A stretch of 64,000 nt of DNA from Tumebacillus avium (GCF_002162355.1 NZ_CP021434.1:1272501-1336500); one strand, 5' to 3'. Shown: positions 42,908 to 52,422, counted from the first letter of the stretch. The notes: generated by a model from the sequence alone, not told the origin. A program made the numbers and translations.

Positions 42908-44302
42908 TCAAGCCCTCTTTGCCAGTCCCATCCTCGCCCAGACCCAATATGCCGCTGTGATCACCAGCGTCAGCCCGGCAGCCACGTAGAATCCCATCCG
43001 GAAGTCGGCCACCCGCAGGCTCATCCCGGCGAGCACCGCAATCGCCGCCAGTGTCAGGTACGCCCCCGGCCGCCCGAAGACCAGCGCGGAGTGGTGCGTC
43101 TCCTCCGTCTCCCTTTTCTTCAGCCAGACCAGATAGGTCAGCAGATTCAGCGCCCACATCGCAAAGGAAAAATACGATGACGCTGCGACCAGATAATGAA
43201 ACAGCTTCGGCGGCAGCACAAACGACAGTCCCATGATCAAGAGCCCCGCCCCGCCGACGATCAGCCACGCGATGCGGTATAGCCCAAGCTTCCCCGATTT
43301 TTTCGCACAGAACTTGGGCGCTTCACCCGCTTCGGACAGCGAGACGAGCATCTGCATGCAGGCAAAATACGTCGCCGCCATCACCGAAAACGCCGCGATC
43401 AAGATGATCAGGTTCATCCCCGTCGAGGCCCAGCCCAGCCGCAGCGAGTCAAACGCCTGCACAAACGGCGACTCCTTCACATCGACCCCGCTCCACGGCG
43501 TGACAAACATCAGCACCGCCATCGCCGCGACATACAGAAAAATCACCGCGATCGCCATATACCACGTCGCCTTCGGAATGTCCCGCTCCGGGTCCCGCGC
43601 CTCCGTCCCGGCCATCGCGACCGCCCCGATGCCTGAGTAGCAGAAGATCACGATCAGCATCGACTCCAGCATCCCGCTCCAGCCTTTAGGAAACATCGCC
43701 CCAAAGCCCGCGATTGGCGACGGCGACACCAGCGCCTTGCCTGCCGTCAGTATTGCAAATCCCCCGAGCAGGATAAATGCCAGCAAGGCGCCGACCTTGA
43801 CCACCGTCATCCACGTCTCGATCTTGCTGAAATTCTTCACGTCAAACGCGTTGATCCCGATCACGACCAGCATAAACACCGTCGCCAAAATCGCAAGCGG
43901 CATCCCCGGCAGCCAGTAGCGCGAGAAAATCCCCATCGCCAGCGCCTCCGAGCCCAAGCCTAAAATGCCCGATGCAAACGCCATCCAGCCCATCAAAAAG
44001 CCGCTGTACCGGCCCAGCATCTGCTCCGTATGCACCCGAAACGACCCCGGCACCACGCGGTTGACGGCGACCGATGTCATCGCCCCCAGCACCTGCATCA
44101 TCACCAAGCCCCCGAGCAGAAACGCCAGCACCACCGACGGCCCGGCCTGCTGCACCGCCAACCCCGACCCAAGCAAAAATCCAGCGCCCACCACCCCGCC
44201 GATCCCGACGCCGGCCAAGCTAAACGCGCTGATCCCTTTTAAATGTTTCGGCTGCCTCTCCCGCTCCCCTGTGAAGACGCGCGCCTTCCGTTGCTTCAGC
44301 AT
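42908..44302 (-). CDS. APC family amino acid permease
   Basis: The 464-residue protein has twelve helices and APC-type unwound helix motifs: GVGIGGVVGAGFLLGSG (about 31-47) and FCYSGIGAVAMAGTEARDPERDIPKA near 220-245. It likely moves amino acids or amines with protons. The substrate is unknown. AGGGGATT lies before ATG 44302. It is followed 42 bases on by the lipoprotein gene on the same strand. Confidence 0.92.
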   Translation of the reverse strand: MLKQRKARVFTGERERQPKHLKGISAFSLAGVGIGGVVGAGFLLGSGLAVQQAGPSVVLAFLLGGLVMMQVLGAMTSVAVNRVVPGSFRVHTEQMLGRYSGFLMGWMAFASGILGLGSEALAMGIFSRYWLPGMPLAILATVFMLVVIGINAFDVKNFSKIETWMTVVKVGALLAFILLGGFAILTAGKALVSPSPIAGFGAMFPKGWSGMLESMLIVIFCYSGIGAVAMAGTEARDPERDIPKATWYMAIAVIFLYVAAMAVLMFVTPWSGVDVKESPFVQAFDSLRLGWASTGMNLIILIAAFSVMAATYFACMQMLVSLSEAGEAPKFCAKKSGKLGLYRIAWLIVGGAGLLIMGLSFVLPPKLFHYLVAASSYFSFAMWALNLLTYLVWLKKRETEETHHSALVFGRPGAYLTLAAIAVLAGMSLRVADFRMGFYVAAGLTLVITAAYWVWARMGLAKRA

Positions 44303-44412
44303 GTTCCAATCCCCTTCAGCCGTTTTTCTTACTATGAGGTTCCCTCAGGAAAAACATGCCTACTCATTCCCCCTTCTTTCCTGTATCTTGGAATCACAAA
44401 GGAGTGATCGTC

Positions 44413-45039
44413 ATGAACTTCCCCAACATCCTGACCCGCGAAGAGGAGCTTCGCGAACTGCTTGGCCAGCCCAGCGCCCTCGTACAGAACAAAGTGGTAG
44501 ACCATCTCGACACGCACATCCGCGACTTCCTTGCCAAGTCGCCATTTGTTCTCATCTCCACCGCCGACGCTGAGGGCTGCTGTGACGTGTCGCCGCGCGG
44601 TGACCAGCCCGGATTTGTCACTGTGCTTAATGACAATCGCCTGCTCATCCCCGAACGCCCGGGCAACAAGCGGGCCGATACGCTGCGCAACATTCTGGCG
44701 ACCGGCCAGATCGGCCTGCTCTTTCTCATCCCCGGCCTCGAAGAGACGCTGCGCGTCAACGGACGCGCCTGCATCGTGCAAGATGAGGAGCTCTTGAAAG
44801 GTCTCGAAGCGAACGGAAAAGCCCCGCTTCTCGCCATCGGCGTCGAAGTGGAAGAGGCATTCGTCCACTGCGCCAAAGCCTTGAAACGCTCCAAGCTCTG
44901 GCAGCCCGACACCTGGCTCCCATCGGAAGAACTGCCCGTCCCGGCACGGATACTCGCCGCCCACGTCAACCTCCCCGACGTCAACGAGCAGAAAATCACC
45001 GCAGCTCTCCAAGACAGCTACACCAATCGCCTTTACTAA
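44413..45039 (+). CDS. Pyridoxamine 5'-phosphate oxidase-like FMN-binding protein
   Basis: The 208-residue protein resembles the MSMEG_1061-type PPOX family: HIRDFLAKSPFVLISTADAEGCCDVSPRGDQPGFV (in parts), RPGNKRADTLRNIL, IGLLFLIPG and LRVNGRA. These split-barrel proteins bind FMN or a related flavin and act in unassigned oxidoreductions. AAAGGAG lies 9 bases before ATG 44413. Divergent from the permease gene. Confidence 0.9.
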   Translation: MNFPNILTREEELRELLGQPSALVQNKVVDHLDTHIRDFLAKSPFVLISTADAEGCCDVSPRGDQPGFVTVLNDNRLLIPERPGNKRADTLRNILATGQIGLLFLIPGLEETLRVNGRACIVQDEELLKGLEANGKAPLLAIGVEVEEAFVHCAKALKRSKLWQPDTWLPSEELPVPARILAAHVNLPDVNEQKITAALQDSYTNRLY

Positions 45040-45106
45040 AACACCTCAAAAAAGCCTCCACAAGCAGTCCGATCCGCGCGTCCCGACCACTCAGCCACAT
45101 CGGCCA

Positions 45107-45137
45107 CAAAAAAACAGGCACCCTGCAAGGGTGCCCG
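45107..45137 (-). terminator. Terminator of the metallophosphoesterase operon
   Basis: GGGCACCC TTGCA GGGTGCC, followed by TGTTTTTTT on the minus strand. Confidence 0.85.
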
Positions 45138-45140
45138 TCT

Positions 45141-45641
45141 CTACTTCTTCTCGTCATAAAATACATGCCGTACCGTCAGCCCGTCGCCAATTTCGATCAG
45201 CCCGTACGAAAACTGCGCCTGCCTGCGTTTATCGGTCGCCGAGCCCGGATTAAACAAAATCGTCCCGTCCTCCAGCACCTGATACAGCGGAAGATGCGAG
45301 TGACCAAATACGATCACATCCACCTTCTCCCCCGCAAACGCCGCCACCGCTCGCTGCTCCGTCGTCTTGCCTTTGCCGTCGCCGTGCACGAGGCCGATTT
45401 TGTATCCCCCAAGGGTCAGCACCTTCTGCCGCCCAAAACGAGCCGCAATCTCCGCCCCGTCCACATTCCCCGCGACGCCGTTCACCGGGGCAAACTGCTC
45501 AAACATCTCCACCACATCAAGCGTCTGCCAGTCTCCGGCATGCAAAATCAAGTCCACATCCCGCAGCCCTTCCACCAGCTTAGGCGGCACCTGCTTCGCC
45601 ATCTTCGGCATGTGCGTGTCGGAAATCACGGCGATCTTCAT
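45141..45641 (-). CDS. Metallophosphoesterase (YfcE/MJ0936 type)
   Basis: This 166-residue enzyme has the calcineurin-like motifs in order: ISDTHMP (DxH), HAGDWQ (GD), GNVDGAE (GNxD), and GHSHLPLY (GHxH) with VHGDGKG. Such small phosphodiesterases use two metal ions. It follows the isochorismatase-GNAT fusion gene by 6 bases, so they are in one operon. Natural substrate unknown. Confidence 0.92.
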   Translation of the reverse strand: MKIAVISDTHMPKMAKQVPPKLVEGLRDVDLILHAGDWQTLDVVEMFEQFAPVNGVAGNVDGAEIAARFGRQKVLTLGGYKIGLVHGDGKGKTTEQRAVAAFAGEKVDVIVFGHSHLPLYQVLEDGTILFNPGSATDKRRQAQFSYGLIEIGDGLTVRHVFYDEKK

Positions 45642-45647
45642 CGCGGA

Positions 45648-46739
45648 TCAGCCTTTCCAGTTGTCATTGAGGATCGAGTGCTGAATGTGATCCTGCCATT
45701 TCCCGTTGATGAACAGATTCTTGCGCTCCGTTCCTTCCTGCTCAAACCCGGCCTTCACCAGCACCCGGGACGAAGCCGGATTCTCCGGTGCGGTGCCGGC
45801 CTGCAGACGATGCAGGTTCAGATCTTCAAAGCCAAACTCCACCAGCAGCTTCAACGCTTCGGTCGTATAGCCTTTTCCATTGTGCTCCTCATCGAGCGAA
45901 TACCCGACAAACGCGCTCTGGAACGGCCCGCGCATGATCATATGAATCCCAATATCGCCGATCAGCTGGTCATTCTCCTTCAAAAATACGCCGAAAAAGT
46001 AGCCTTGGTCTTTCACCCACTCCGCACGCATCTTCTCCAGATTGCGGCGTTGGTACTCCACCGTGTATTCATCATCGTCGCGAGTCGTTTCATACTGTCC
46101 CCAAAACGCGCGGTTCTTGACCATCAGCGCGGCAAACTCCTCCGCGTCGCTGACCTCAAAATTGCGGATGTACACGCGCTCCCCCACTTTTTTCGCACCA
46201 AAAGGAGCTTCCTCGCCCGCTTCAAACACAATCTCCTCACTCAAGACGGACATCGAGTAGTTCTCCAGATTATCCAGCCCGTGCAGATTGCGATTGTGAT
46301 GCGCGATGATCTGTTCAGCGGTGAACACGCCATTATCGGTCGTCGAGTGTGCATCTTTCGCCACGATCACCTGATAGCCAAGCGTTGTCGCCCGACGCGT
46401 CGCCGTGTCGACACAGTAGTCCGTTTTGCAGCCGCAGACGACAAGCGTTTTCACCCCGTTTGCCGTCAAAAACGCATGCAGATCTGTGCCGTAAAACGCA
46501 TCGGTCGCCTTCTTGCGAACCCGGCGTTCCGTCTCCAAAGGCGCGATCGCCGGATGCACCTGCCACCCGTCCGAGCCCGGCTCGCTCACGTCATCATCCT
46601 GCACAAACACGACCGGCACGCCGGCCGCCCGTGCCCGCTCCAGCAGCCCGGCGATGTTTTTCAACACCCGTTCCGGTTCAAACACTTTTTCCACCAGCGC
46701 AGTTTGCGCGTCAATCACAACCAAAGCCATGTTCCCCAT
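45648..46739 (-). CDS. Fusion of isochorismatase-like cysteine hydrolase and GNAT acetyltransferase
   Basis: Residues 1-180 are a cysteine hydrolase: ALVVIDAQTALVE (catalytic Asp), KKATDAFYGTDLH (Lys) and CGCKTDYCVDTATRRA (nucleophile Cys). Residues about 187-363 are a RimJ/RimL-like GNAT domain: DDDEYTVEYQRRNLE, GYSLDEEHNGKGYTTEAL, NPASSRVLVKAGFEQEG. The two are joined by a short linker in one frame without a restart. The hydrolase may free an amine that the second domain acetylates. ATG 46739 has GAGGAGG upstream. Confidence 0.9.
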   Translation of the reverse strand: MGNMALVVIDAQTALVEKVFEPERVLKNIAGLLERARAAGVPVVFVQDDDVSEPGSDGWQVHPAIAPLETERRVRKKATDAFYGTDLHAFLTANGVKTLVVCGCKTDYCVDTATRRATTLGYQVIVAKDAHSTTDNGVFTAEQIIAHHNRNLHGLDNLENYSMSVLSEEIVFEAGEEAPFGAKKVGERVYIRNFEVSDAEEFAALMVKNRAFWGQYETTRDDDEYTVEYQRRNLEKMRAEWVKDQGYFFGVFLKENDQLIGDIGIHMIMRGPFQSAFVGYSLDEEHNGKGYTTEALKLLVEFGFEDLNLHRLQAGTAPENPASSRVLVKAGFEQEGTERKNLFINGKWQDHIQHSILNDNWKG

Positions 46740-46844
46740 CAAGCAACTTCCTCCTCAGTACTGACTCACACACGCGTGCCAGCTCGTTCTCTCTCCAAAC
46801 AGTCCCCAGCCCGTAAACGGCCGTCACCTGTCAATCAAAGCGTT

Positions 46845-47678
46845 TTACGCTCCGACCCGCTCCAGCAACTCCTGCAGCAGCCCGACCGTCTCGTGCGACC
46901 CGCGCTGCGGGTCGGACGTCACGACCAGCGTCAGATCCTGTCCGGGCAGAATGCGCAGATATTGCCCGGCCGCACCGGCCGCCATAAATCCTTCCTCCGC
47001 CACCCACCACGCATATCCATACGTGCCAAAGCGCGGATCATGCCCGCTCTGCGCCATCGTCGCCTGCTCTACCCAAGCTTCCGGGACCACCTGCTTCCCG
47101 TCCCAGCGGCCCTTTTGCAAAAACAGCCGCCCGAGCTTGGCCAAGTCGCCGGTCGTCATCTTCAACCCCGTCGAGCCGTTCGAATGTCCCTGCGGATCAC
47201 ACGGCCAGAAGCACGTCTCGATCCCCAGCGGCCCAAACAGTTTTTCCTCCGCATATTTCAAGGCATTGCGCCCGGTCACTTTCGTCAAAATCACAGAGAG
47301 CAAATGCATGTCCACGGCCTTATAGCGGAACCCCTTCTCCGCGTCGACCCGCTGGCGCAGCATCACATCGGTCCAGTTCGGCTCCGTCCCCAGCAGCTCG
47401 GGAATCTGCCTATCGTCAAAATCAATCCCCGACGTCATCGTCAGCAGCTCCCGCAGCGTCACGTCCGCCTCATAGCCCGGAAAAAACTCCGCGACAGGCT
47501 GCTCCACACTCCGCAAATACCCCTCCGCCATCGCGATGCCAATCAGTGTTGTTGTCACCACTTTCGTCATCGACCGCAGTTCGCGCAACACGTCAGCCTC
47601 GGTGCCTTCCTCATACCACTCCAGCACCGTTTCCCCGCCGCGCACCGCCAGCATGCTCGTAACCCCCGGATACGTCAT
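46845..47678 (-). CDS. Serine hydrolase (class C beta-lactamase/PBP-like family)
   Basis: A 277-residue protein with the SxxK motif in ELRSMTKVVTTTLIG (Ser about 37), a YxN-equivalent region FRYKAVDMHLLS and GLKMTTGDLAKLGRLFLQKGRW near 170-190. It lacks a signal peptide, so it should act in the cytoplasm as an esterase or peptidase and not as a secreted beta-lactamase. ATG 47678 is chosen as GAGGAG overlaps the ATG at 47684. Confidence 0.88.
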   Translation of the reverse strand: MTYPGVTSMLAVRGGETVLEWYEEGTEADVLRELRSMTKVVTTTLIGIAMAEGYLRSVEQPVAEFFPGYEADVTLRELLTMTSGIDFDDRQIPELLGTEPNWTDVMLRQRVDAEKGFRYKAVDMHLLSVILTKVTGRNALKYAEEKLFGPLGIETCFWPCDPQGHSNGSTGLKMTTGDLAKLGRLFLQKGRWDGKQVVPEAWVEQATMAQSGHDPRFGTYGYAWWVAEEGFMAAGAAGQYLRILPGQDLTLVVTSDPQRGSHETVGLLQELLERVGA

Positions 47679-47776
47679 GGTCATCTCCTCTTCCCCCGTC
47701 TTTTCAGAAGATTATGAACGGTGTTATCTATGGTAGTTATTTACACCCCGGCACTTACAAATCCCTTCTCTTGCAC

Positions 47777-48607
47777 TTAAAAACTAAAATTGTCCGGGTC
47801 CGATCCAAACCGCTGCTCCCGGTTCAATCCGTCCAGTGTCGCCATGTCTTCCGCCGACAGCTCAAAATCAAACAGCTGCGCATTCTCGATCACCCGTTCC
47901 CGGCGCACCGATTTCGGAATCGTCACCACGCCATGCTGCAAGTCCCAGCGCAAAACGATCTGCGCCGGCGTCTTGCCGTACTTTTCCGCCAATTGCACGA
48001 TGACCGGCTCATCGTTGACCCGCCCGCGCATGATCGGGCTCCACGCTTCAAACTGAATCCCTTCCTGCTTGCAAAACGCGAGCAGTTCTTTTTGCGTCAG
48101 GTAGGGGTGGTATTCGACTTGATTGACCATCGGCTTCACGTTCGCCGTCGCCATCAGGTCCTGCAGATGATGCACTTGAAAGTTCGAGACCCCGATCGCC
48201 CGCACCAGCCCATCCTTGTACAGCTTCTCCAGTGCGCGCCATGTTTCTTTGTACTTCTCCTTCACCGCCCAGTGGATCAGATACAAGTCCACATACTCCA
48301 AGCCCAGCTTCTGTCTGCTCTCTTCAAAAGCGGCCAGGGTCGTCTCATAGCCCTGTTCCGTGTTCCAGACTTTCGTGGTGATAAACAGCTCTTCACGCGC
48401 AATCCCCGAAGCCTGCACCGCGCGGCCAACGCCTTCTTCGTTGCGGTAGATCGCAGCGGTGTCGATGTGCCGGTATCCTGCTTCGAGTGCGTACCGGACC
48501 GAATTTTCCACCTCTTCGCCTTCCTGGGTCTTAAACACGCCAAGGCCCAGCCACGGCATGTGTACGCCATTGGCCAGCACAGTGGAGTCGTTGATGCTTT
48601 TGATCAT
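47777..48607 (-). CDS. Aldo/keto reductase
   Basis: This complete 276-residue enzyme has the AKR catalytic tetrad: Asp and Tyr in [18 protein letters not shown], Lys in ITTKVWN, His in YLIHWAV, plus the NADPH-binding [15 protein letters not shown]. It reduces carbonyl compounds with NADPH. It is closely similar to the decayed reductase at 14.4-15.0 kb and shows what the pseudogene lost. AAAGGG lies before ATG 48607. Confidence 0.95.
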   Translation of the reverse strand: MIKSINDSTVLANGVHMPWLGLGVFKTQEGEEVENSVRYALEAGYRHIDTAAIYRNEEGVGRAVQASGIAREELFITTKVWNTEQGYETTLAAFEESRQKLGLEYVDLYLIHWAVKEKYKETWRALEKLYKDGLVRAIGVSNFQVHHLQDLMATANVKPMVNQVEYHPYLTQKELLAFCKQEGIQFEAWSPIMRGRVNDEPVIVQLAEKYGKTPAQIVLRWDLQHGVVTIPKSVRRERVIENAQLFDFELSAEDMATLDGLNREQRFGSDPDNFSF

Positions 48608-48681
48608 ATATGGATCGCCCTTTCTCTTGCGGTTTTTGGTACAATAGCCTTAGCATTCTCTAAATAGCAGGAGTGAAACTG

Positions 48682-48966
48682 ATGGCACAAGAAACTGTCA
48701 CCCCGTCCAAACCGGCTAAACCGGCCAAAGAAGCGCCCGTCTTCCCCACCCGCTGGCAGGAAGAGCGGCATTATGCAGGCCGCCAGTTTATCAAAGCAAT
48801 CACGATCGTCATTGTGCTTGCGATCATCTTGTATATCACGCATTTCCTCTCCAGCGGGTTTACCCTGCTCTTCGCGTTTATCGGCCTGATCCTGTTCCTG
48901 GCGACGGCGACGTATTCGGTGGGGCATTTTGTCCGCTATTTGATTTTCAAGTCCAGAGGGCAATAG
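48682..48966 (+). CDS. Small two-helix membrane protein, unknown
   Basis: This 94-residue protein has a Pro/Lys/Ala-rich start (TPSKPAKPAKEAP), a basic stretch and two helices (about 38-57 and 60-80). AGGAGTG lies 6 bases before ATG 48682. It is divergent from the aldo-keto reductase gene. No family is recognised. Confidence 0.7.
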   Translation: MAQETVTPSKPAKPAKEAPVFPTRWQEERHYAGRQFIKAITIVIVLAIILYITHFLSSGFTLLFAFIGLILFLATATYSVGHFVRYLIFKSRGQ

Positions 48967-48992
48967 ACAAAAAGGCAGCCGGTGTGGCTGCC

Positions 48993-49331
48993 TTACTTCT
49001 TTTCTGCATAGAGCTTCTTGACGCGTTCCACTTCGGCGCCCATCTGGCCGGAGATCGTCAGGAAATACATGTGAAAGTCGCCGCGCAACGACCACACCGG
49101 GTGGCCAAACGTCGCGGGCTTGTTGCCTTCGATGAAAAAGTGCGAGAACCAGGCCAAGCCGTATGCGATCACCGGAATCAGCAAGAGCAGCCACCACTTG
49201 CCCGTAAATCCGGTCAGGATCAACAGCAGGAACACAAAGCTCGTCCCCACTGCATGCCACAGGCGTGTGGCCAGCTTGGAATGCTGCAGCACGTAAAACG
49301 GCCAAAACTCCCGATACGAACGAAATTCCAC
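48993..49331 (-). CDS. Mpo1-like (DUF962) membrane protein
   Basis: The 112-residue protein matches the Mpo1/DUF962 pattern: FWPFYVLQHSKLATRLWHAVGT (His after the first helix), YGLAWFSHFFIEGNKPATFGHPVWSLRGDFHM (in parts), typical conserved His residues that bind Fe2+. Yeast Mpo1 is a dioxygenase in alpha-oxidation of 2-hydroxy fatty acids. GTG 49331 has GAGGTGAGG upstream. Directly upstream lies a 3' fragment of a GNAT gene, 11 bases away. Confidence 0.88.
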   Translation of the reverse strand: MEFRSYREFWPFYVLQHSKLATRLWHAVGTSFVFLLLILTGFTGKWWLLLLIPVIAYGLAWFSHFFIEGNKPATFGHPVWSLRGDFHMYFLTISGQMGAEVERVKKLYAEKK

Positions 49332-49342
49332 GGTTCCTCACC

Positions 49343-49410
49343 TCAAATCGAATCATTCGGCCAATCGCCATTCTCTCTACCCATTTTCTCATAAAACTGC
49401 TGTGCGCGGT
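49343..49410 (-). pseudogene. 3' remnant of a GNAT gene (copy A of the flanking direct repeat)
   Basis: The minus strand reads RAQQFYEKMGRENGDWPNDSI-stop, clearly homologous to the end of the GNAT gene at 53532 (RAQRFYEKMGGQLGDGLHYVI). Nothing of the gene exists beyond 49410, where the terminator of the cysteine-rich cassette begins. Spacing to the mpo1-like start is operon-like. Confidence 0.8.
49380..49409. repeat. Direct repeat, left copy
   Basis: CCCATTTTCTCATAAAACTG plus ten further bases match 53569-53598 in 29 of 30 positions, in the same orientation, and bracket the peptide cassette. Confidence 0.9.
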
Positions 49411-49413
49411 ATG

Positions 49414-49440
49414 AAAAAAAGTGGAGGTTTCCCTCCACTA
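49414..49440 (-). terminator. Terminator of the cysteine-rich peptide cassette
   Basis: AGTGGAGG GAAA CCTCCACT followed by TTTTTTTC on the minus strand, just after the last cassette gene. Confidence 0.88.
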
Positions 49441-49445
49441 AGCAC

Positions 49446-49994
49446 TTACCCCAGGCGAACATTTCCCCGAAAGAACAGACCCAGATAAATTTTAAGCTGT
49501 TCAAAGCTGGTCACCGTCTCGATCGCCTCAATATGGCCGGAGCTATGAATCAAAAAGACGGTTGGTACTGCTTGTACCATGTAGCTCTGAAACAGCTCAT
49601 CAGACTTTACATGGTGCGTCGCCGGGTTCAGTGGTTTATCAAACGAAAGCGATGCTTTTGAAACGGTGATCGTGCGCAGATCATATACCTTTTGCAATTC
49701 ATGCAGCTTCGGCAAAATCGCATCACAGATGCTGCAAGTTCCGCTGACGAACATGAGCAATGTATACGCAGTATTGGGTTCGGCCAAGCGAATCATGTCA
49801 CCATCTTGATTCTGCTCGCGGAAGGACGGCGCCTTTTCGCCCACTTTTAACGTGGCATTTTCGATTTGTTGACCTGTAATGCGGAAGCGGTTCATAAATT
49901 CAGCTGTCATCCTGGCTAAGAAGTAAATGATGATGCATTGGACGATAACGACAACCCACAACGCAATATTGGATACCAGCATCGCAGTTCCCAT
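49446..49994 (-). CDS. Membrane-anchored thioredoxin-fold protein (TlpA/MauD-like) 2
   Basis: This 182-residue protein has one N-terminal helix (about 8-28) and an extracytoplasmic thioredoxin fold: LKVGEKAPSFREQNQDG, the CxxC motif in GTCSICDAILPKLHEL (Cys about 87/90) and the cis-proline AVPTVFLIHSSG. It should shuttle disulfides or electrons outside the membrane. It follows the MauE-like gene by 2 bases; MauD and MauE proteins are known partners in making disulfides in methylamine dehydrogenase. Confidence 0.88.
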   Translation of the reverse strand: MGTAMLVSNIALWVVVIVQCIIIYFLARMTAEFMNRFRITGQQIENATLKVGEKAPSFREQNQDGDMIRLAEPNTAYTLLMFVSGTCSICDAILPKLHELQKVYDLRTITVSKASLSFDKPLNPATHHVKSDELFQSYMVQAVPTVFLIHSSGHIEAIETVTSFEQLKIYLGLFFRGNVRLG

Positions 49995-49996
49995 AC

Positions 49997-50572
49997 TTAC
50001 ACCCCTTTAATAAGCTCAGTTTTTAACGACTTCCGTATCAAGAGCAGCTTGCTTGCCGCCGACCAGATCACCAGTGTCACGAGCGCTTCAAATATCGTGA
50101 GGAAGTACGACGCATTGATGATGTCCCCCCATGGTTGCCCATGAAACGCCGCTTCAAAATTGCCCAGCGTGGTATTCGTTGTCATGATCACCGATGAGCA
50201 GGCGATCAAGAGAACATTGCGAATGATCAGACCCCAGGAGAGCTGGTGGTTGCCAACGATCCCTCCGCACCCGCAGCTTATCTCCGTCCGGCCCTTTAGA
50301 AGATTCATGCTGACCGCGATACTGTACATTGCAAGCAGAATCGCAGAGAGCATGCCCGCAACTGGCAGAAAGATGCCCAGATACAGAAGTGCAGCGGTCA
50401 AAAGCTGAAGTCCTACTTCGATAGCTGAAAAATACGGGACGATCCGGTCTGGCAAAATTCGATAATCTCGAATGATAGACTTGTGTTCCTCATACTTTCT
50501 GATCTTCTCCAGAAAAGAGCTTACAAAAATGGTGCCTAACAAGATACGCAAGAACCAGATCATCTCTTCCAC
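49997..50572 (-). CDS. MauE/DoxX-like redox membrane protein
   Basis: A 191-residue protein with four to five helices, the MauE-type pattern FLRILLGTIFVSSFLEKI at the start and the cysteine motif EISCGCGGI about 105 between helices. MauE-type proteins pass reducing equivalents between thioredoxin-fold partners and the quinone pool or oxygen. GTG 50572 is chosen with AGAGGAG 7 bases upstream; ATG 50563 is the alternative. The gene sits between the exporter and a TlpA-like gene. Confidence 0.85.
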   Translation of the reverse strand: MEEMIWFLRILLGTIFVSSFLEKIRKYEEHKSIIRDYRILPDRIVPYFSAIEVGLQLLTAALLYLGIFLPVAGMLSAILLAMYSIAVSMNLLKGRTEISCGCGGIVGNHQLSWGLIIRNVLLIACSSVIMTTNTTLGNFEAAFHGQPWGDIINASYFLTIFEALVTLVIWSAASKLLLIRKSLKTELIKGV

Positions 50573-50606
50573 GGGAACTCTCCTCTCTGAACCATTACCA
50601 TTACTT

Positions 50607-52421
50607 TTACCGGTACCACTCGGCTTGCAGTTCAAACATTTCTCGGTAAACGCCATTTCTTTCGATTAATTCCTGGTGCGTCCCAACCTCGGCCACCTTT
50701 CCTGCTTGCATGACGACGATACGATCCGCCAGTTTGGCAGCAGCCATGCGATGCGAAATAAAAATGGTCGTACGGTTGCGAGTGAGCTTTTCGAACTCTT
50801 TGTAAATCTCCATTTCCGCATACGGGTCGAGTGCAGCTGTCGGCTCATCGAGAATCATGATTTCGCTGTCTCGAAATAAAGCGCGCGCGAAAGCAATCTT
50901 CTGCCATTGGCCGCCGGACAACTCTTCTCCATCCGCCAACAAACGGCCTAATGCAGTATCGTAACCGTCTGCAAAATGTTGTACAAACTGATGCACCCCG
51001 GATTTTTCAGCCGCCGCGACTAGCAGCTCCCGGTCACGGTACTTTTGAATATCGCCAAATGCGATGTTATCGTGTGCAGAAAATGCGTATTTCGTAAAAT
51101 CCTGAAAGACAACGGTCATCAGTTCCTGCAGGTTTTGCGGGCTGACCTCATGCAAAGAGACCCCGTCAATCGTGATGTTTCCCTCCCGGATCGGGTACAG
51201 GCCCAGCAGACATTTGATCAGGGTTGTTTTTCCTGAGCCATTGGTGCCGACGATCGCAATCTTCTCGCCTTTCTTGATCTGAAAAGACACATCTTTCAGC
51301 GCTTCGGCGTCGCTGTTCACATACCGGTACGACACGCTGTCAAACTCAATGCTGTCCTGAAACTGCACAGCTGCGGTCGGTGGCGATTCAGCAGCCGCAG
51401 CAGCGGCCGCTTCCGCAAAGGCAGGGTCGCCATATTCGATGAACTCATAAAAGTCTTGAATATAGAGCGTCTCCTCATAGATAGATCCGGTTAAATAACT
51501 GAGCTGTGTGAAGGAGTTCTGCACGTTTTGAATCATTTGTGTGATGGTATAGAAATCACCGACTTGCGTCACTTTGCTGTTCTTGCCAAACAGGATGAAG
51601 AAAGAAATGCCTGTGAAAAACAATGTCGTACCGGTTTGAAGACCGAAATCGATCCATTGTTGCTTTCTGGCCAACGTGAGAATCTGGCCGCTTACGATGC
51701 GGAAACGTTGCGACCACCTTTCATTCAGGTGATTGCTTAGATTGAAGATCTTAATTTCTTTGATCGAAGCTTTATCGGAAAAGAGGTTGGCGATGTAGCC
51801 GATCTCTCTTGAGTCACGCGACTGAAGATAGGAGACGAGATACCGGTTCTTGCTTAACTTCAGCTGTGTGATCGTAAGCGGAATAAAAACTACGATACAA
51901 AGCACCGCGAAGATCCAGTGCACCGAGATCAAGTACCCTATGACGGACAATAAAGTCACGATATGTTGAAAGATTTGGAACATGTTCATGATCGGATGTA
52001 GAAATTTACTGCTTACTGAACCCCGCACCCGATTCAGTTGATTGTAGAATTCCGGGATATCAAAGTAGCTAAGCGGACTTTTGGCCACCTTTTGATTGGT
52101 CAGAAACTTCAGGTCATGATCCAAATCAAATTCAAACTTTTTCATAAAATAAGCCTGGAACATTCGGATCAAATACGAGAACTGAGCCAGGCACAACTGC
52201 AGGATCAGGAGATAAAAGACTTGGTAGACTCCCGATTCACGGTCTTGAAAATAATGAATCAAATGATTGATCATGGCACCATATAACAAAGCGCTTACGA
52301 AAGGGGTAACCCCGTTATAAGCCGCTTGAATCAGCGAGAGCAGAAACCACAACTTCCCTTTTTTCCTGATAAAAGGGGAAATTTTGGCGATGTTTTTGAT
52401 TGATTGGCCGAAGTTATTCAA
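50607..52421 (-). CDS. ABC exporter, permease-ATPase fusion, of the cysteine-rich peptide cassette
   Basis: The 604-residue half-transporter has a six-helix permease (about 20-320) and an ATPase with Walker A GTNGSGKTT, signature LSGGQWQK and Walker B MILDEPTAALD. It has no N-terminal C39 peptidase domain, so it should export without cutting a double-Gly leader. An alanine run (FAEAAAAAAAES) lies between the domains. Start TTG 52421, with GGAG 9 bases upstream, lies 1 base after the stop of the preceding gene. It likely exports the cysteine-rich product. Confidence 0.9.
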   Translation of the reverse strand: MNNFGQSIKNIAKISPFIRKKGKLWFLLSLIQAAYNGVTPFVSALLYGAMINHLIHYFQDRESGVYQVFYLLILQLCLAQFSYLIRMFQAYFMKKFEFDLDHDLKFLTNQKVAKSPLSYFDIPEFYNQLNRVRGSVSSKFLHPIMNMFQIFQHIVTLLSVIGYLISVHWIFAVLCIVVFIPLTITQLKLSKNRYLVSYLQSRDSREIGYIANLFSDKASIKEIKIFNLSNHLNERWSQRFRIVSGQILTLARKQQWIDFGLQTGTTLFFTGISFFILFGKNSKVTQVGDFYTITQMIQNVQNSFTQLSYLTGSIYEETLYIQDFYEFIEYGDPAFAEAAAAAAAESPPTAAVQFQDSIEFDSVSYRYVNSDAEALKDVSFQIKKGEKIAIVGTNGSGKTTLIKCLLGLYPIREGNITIDGVSLHEVSPQNLQELMTVVFQDFTKYAFSAHDNIAFGDIQKYRDRELLVAAAEKSGVHQFVQHFADGYDTALGRLLADGEELSGGQWQKIAFARALFRDSEIMILDEPTAALDPYAEMEIYKEFEKLTRNRTTIFISHRMAAAKLADRIVVMQAGKVAEVGTHQELIERNGVYREMFELQAEWYR

Positions 52422-52422
52422 G

